In this document: positions 5,522 through 6,936 of the stretch, piece by piece
Layout of the letters: the number at the start of each line of letters is the position of its first letter
How positions within the stretch are numbered: the first letter of the stretch is position 1
Assembly (NCBI GenBank): GCA_003552605.1
Contig: PUNN01000295.1
Coordinates: 1-6,936 of the forward strand
DNA from: Phycisphaeraceae bacterium
Lineage (GTDB): Bacteria > Planctomycetota > Phycisphaerae > Phycisphaerales > Phycisphaeraceae
Reading direction: 5' to 3'
Length of the DNA: 6,936 nt
Position numbers and translations under genes: made by a program
The notes under the pieces: generated by a model
What the model saw: the letters and a program-made list of their open reading frames with translations, nothing else
Told to the model about the DNA's origin: nothing
Databases searched by the model: none

Positions 5522-6352
5522 ATGCTGACGCGCTACGGCAAACGGGAATGGCTGACGATACTCGCAGCGGGCATGGCGCTGGTGGTGCTTTTTGTGCTGC
5601 TCGAGTGGTGGTGGCTCGCGGGGGCGGTTGTTATCGTGACCGCAGCGCTACTGAGTTTCTTTCGTGATCCGCAGCGCGATATTCCTACGCAGCGCAATGT
5701 GATGGTCAGCCCCGCCGACGGCCGCATCAGCGCCGTGGATGAGCTCGAGCATTTCGAGCCGTTTGATGAAGCGGCGGTCCGCATCCGCATCTTTCTGTCC
5801 GTGCTGGATGTGCACGTCAACCGCAGTCCCTGCCACGCAATGGTCGAGTGGACGCGGCATCAGCCGGGCCAGCATCTGAATGCACTGAAGGCCGAATCCG
5901 CCCAGGTCAACGAGTCGCTCACCATGCTCCTGGTCCATCCGGCCCGCCGCCAGCCCTTGGCGGCGGTGAAGCAGATCGCCGGGACGATCGCCCGCCGCAT
6001 CGTCTGCCAGGTCGAGCCCGGGGAGATCCTCCAGCGCGGGCAGAAGTACGGCATGATCAAGTTCGGCTCGACGACGGAGCTTTACCTGCCTCGTTCGAGT
6101 GAGCCGCAGGTCCGTATCGGCCGCGGCCAGCGGGTTTTCGGCGGCAGCACGGTTCTTGCGGAAGTCCGTCCCCAGACCCAGGCCGCCACCGTCGGGCCCC
6201 TTGCGACGGAGCAGCAGGCCCAGGCTCCGGGCAGCGGCAACGCACAGGCGCTCCCCGCTGAGTCATCCGCCCCTTCGAGCGAAACATCGTCAGTTGAGGC
6301 AGACTCCGAACCCACACCAGCCCCTTCCACCTCCGATCGCGCGCAAGAGTGA
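5522..6352 (+). CDS. psd: Phosphatidylserine decarboxylase, type A, with C-terminal low-complexity tail
   Basis: Converts phosphatidylserine to phosphatidylethanolamine at the inner membrane, using a pyruvoyl group formed by self-cleavage. An in-frame TAA lies two codons before the ATG at 5522, which fixes the start; the ribosome site is weak, and a GGAGGT at 5472-5477 is too far away to serve. Two N-terminal membrane segments (about residues 11-28 and 30-47) lead into FFRDPQRDIP (46-55), PADGRI (64-69, with the conserved Asp66), DVHVNRSP (96-103, His98), IARRIVCQVEPGE and MIKFGSTTELYLP. Gly182-Ser183-Thr184 is the expected cleavage site: it would yield a beta chain ending at Gly182 and a pyruvoyl-capped alpha chain from Ser183. 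The catalytic core ends near residue 216. The remaining 60 residues are Gln/Ala/Ser/Pro/Glu-rich, disordered-looking and absent from short type-A enzymes of about 210-230 residues. No pssA partner is visible within the window. Confidence 0.93.
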   Translation: MLTRYGKREWLTILAAGMALVVLFVLLEWWWLAGAVVIVTAALLSFFRDPQRDIPTQRNVMVSPADGRISAVDELEHFEPFDEAAVRIRIFLSVLDVHVNRSPCHAMVEWTRHQPGQHLNALKAESAQVNESLTMLLVHPARRQPLAAVKQIAGTIARRIVCQVEPGEILQRGQKYGMIKFGSTTELYLPRSSEPQVRIGRGQRVFGGSTVLAEVRPQTQAATVGPLATEQQAQAPGSGNAQALPAESSAPSSETSSVEADSEPTPAPSTSDRAQE

Positions 6353-6420
6353 TACGCCCCGTGCATCGCAAGTAGTCCGAAGGGTCCGCTGAAATGCCGG
6401 CTTGGGAGTCGGTTCACGAT

Positions 6421-6449
6421 TTCGCCGTGGCGGCTGTGTTACTTATACT
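6421..6449 (+). promoter_or_regulatory. Promoter candidate very close to the right-edge ligase start
   Basis: TATACT (6444-6449, five of six consensus bases) follows TTCGCC (6421-6426, three of six) after 17 bases. The -10 hexamer ends only 8 bases before the ATG at 6458, so the predicted transcript start coincides nearly with that codon. Either the mRNA is leaderless, or translation starts at the in-frame ATG at 6497. Confidence 0.45.
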
Positions 6450-6457
6450 CGAGATGA

Positions 6458-6936
6458 ATGTACAAGCCTCACGCTACGACCAACCCGTATGCGGCCATGC
6501 CCTGGTACAGGCATTGGGCAGAGAATGCACCGGATGCATCGGCGATTGTGTCGGCCGCGGGCACGATCACTTACGGGACACTGGGCCAGCGGATTGCACA
6601 AGCCGAAGCGCGGCTGGCGGAGGCCGGTTTCGCCGCGGGTGATCGGCTGCTTCTGGAGGCCGATCCGGGCAGCATCGACGGGTTGGCCGCGATCGTGGCC
6701 GGTCTCAATTCAGGGTTGCAGATAGTCATTCCCGATCAGGACTGGTCCAAATCGCAGATTCCGGTGCATACGGCGCCGCTGCTTGACCACTGCGACCCGC
6801 CCGGCGCGGACATCGTGGCTGCCGAGTTGCGATATTCCCCGGGCATCTGGCTATTCACCTCGGGAACCACAAGTCGTCCCAAGCCGCGGTTGCGATCGCT
6901 TTCGCTGCTGCATCATGATGTGGCACGAGTCGCATC
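6458..6936 (+). CDS. AMP-forming acyl/aryl ligase (ANL superfamily), N-terminal part, truncated by window edge
   Basis: The frame is open from the ATG at 6458 to the window end, giving 159 visible residues. An in-frame TGA lies directly before that ATG, so the gene begins here or at the in-frame ATG 6497. The protein opens like an AMP-binding enzyme: PWYRHWAENAPDASAIV, then TITYGTLGQRIAQAEARLAEAGFAAGDRLLL, which matches the usual 'T-Y-x-E-L ... A-x-x-L ... G-x-x-x-G-D-x-V' opening. At residues 131-142 it has WLFTSGTTSRPK, the ATP/AMP-binding P-loop (A3 motif, normally TSGTTGxPKG). Such enzymes activate a carboxylic acid as an acyl-adenylate and then pass it to CoA or a carrier protein. The motif is degenerate (Gly to Ser at 139, Lys-Gly to Lys-Pro at 142-143), and only about 130 residues precede it, which is short and nearer to MenE-like or carrier-protein ligases. 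Substrate unknown. Upstream psd is 105 bases away. Confidence 0.8.
   Translation, partial: MYKPHATTNPYAAMPWYRHWAENAPDASAIVSAAGTITYGTLGQRIAQAEARLAEAGFAAGDRLLLEADPGSIDGLAAIVAGLNSGLQIVIPDQDWSKSQIPVHTAPLLDHCDPPGADIVAAELRYSPGIWLFTSGTTSRPKPRLRSLSLLHHDVARVA

Noticed and set aside
6394..6725. Two overlapping plus-strand open frames at the right end
   Set aside because: They occupy other frames of the ANL ligase, whose frame is open to the window edge and shows family motifs, including the P-loop.

Overview
The window is high-GC bacterial chromosome with ordinary-looking housekeeping and metabolic genes. It most resembles a planctomycete, probably of the Phycisphaerae type. That inference rests mainly on one gene (4379-5389): an excisionase-like helix-turn-helix domain, a long acidic linker and two C-terminal membrane helices, an architecture I associate from memory with planctomycetes. 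I see no mobile element, CRISPR array, rRNA or tRNA.

Layout from left to right. (1) The 3' part of a GlcF-like iron-sulfur subunit with two cysteine-rich CCG domains, whose start lies off the left edge. (2) A 334-base gap with overlapping inverted repeats, a perfect 14-bp palindrome on a possible promoter, a small GNRA-type hairpin and an extended -10 element. (3) A 12-helix MFS permease on the plus strand. (4) A convergent type I glutamine synthetase (glnA) on the minus strand. (5) A 343-base divergent intergenic region. (6) The membrane-anchored HTH protein. (7) A type-A phosphatidylserine decarboxylase (psd). (8) The 5' part of an AMP-forming acyl/aryl ligase of the ANL superfamily that runs off the right edge.

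The genes do not form one obvious pathway. glnA and the HTH gene diverge from a shared control region. psd makes phosphatidylethanolamine, and the following ligase probably activates a carboxylic acid, but the two appear to be separately transcribed.

The most interesting points are two substitutions in an otherwise canonical GlnA: Asn at the exact position of the adenylylated tyrosine, and Leu in place of the conserved serine of the ammonium-site loop. Next come the membrane-tethered HTH protein, the palindrome over a promoter-like element ahead of the permease, and a possibly leaderless start for the right-edge ligase. I found no convincing wholly new multi-gene system.
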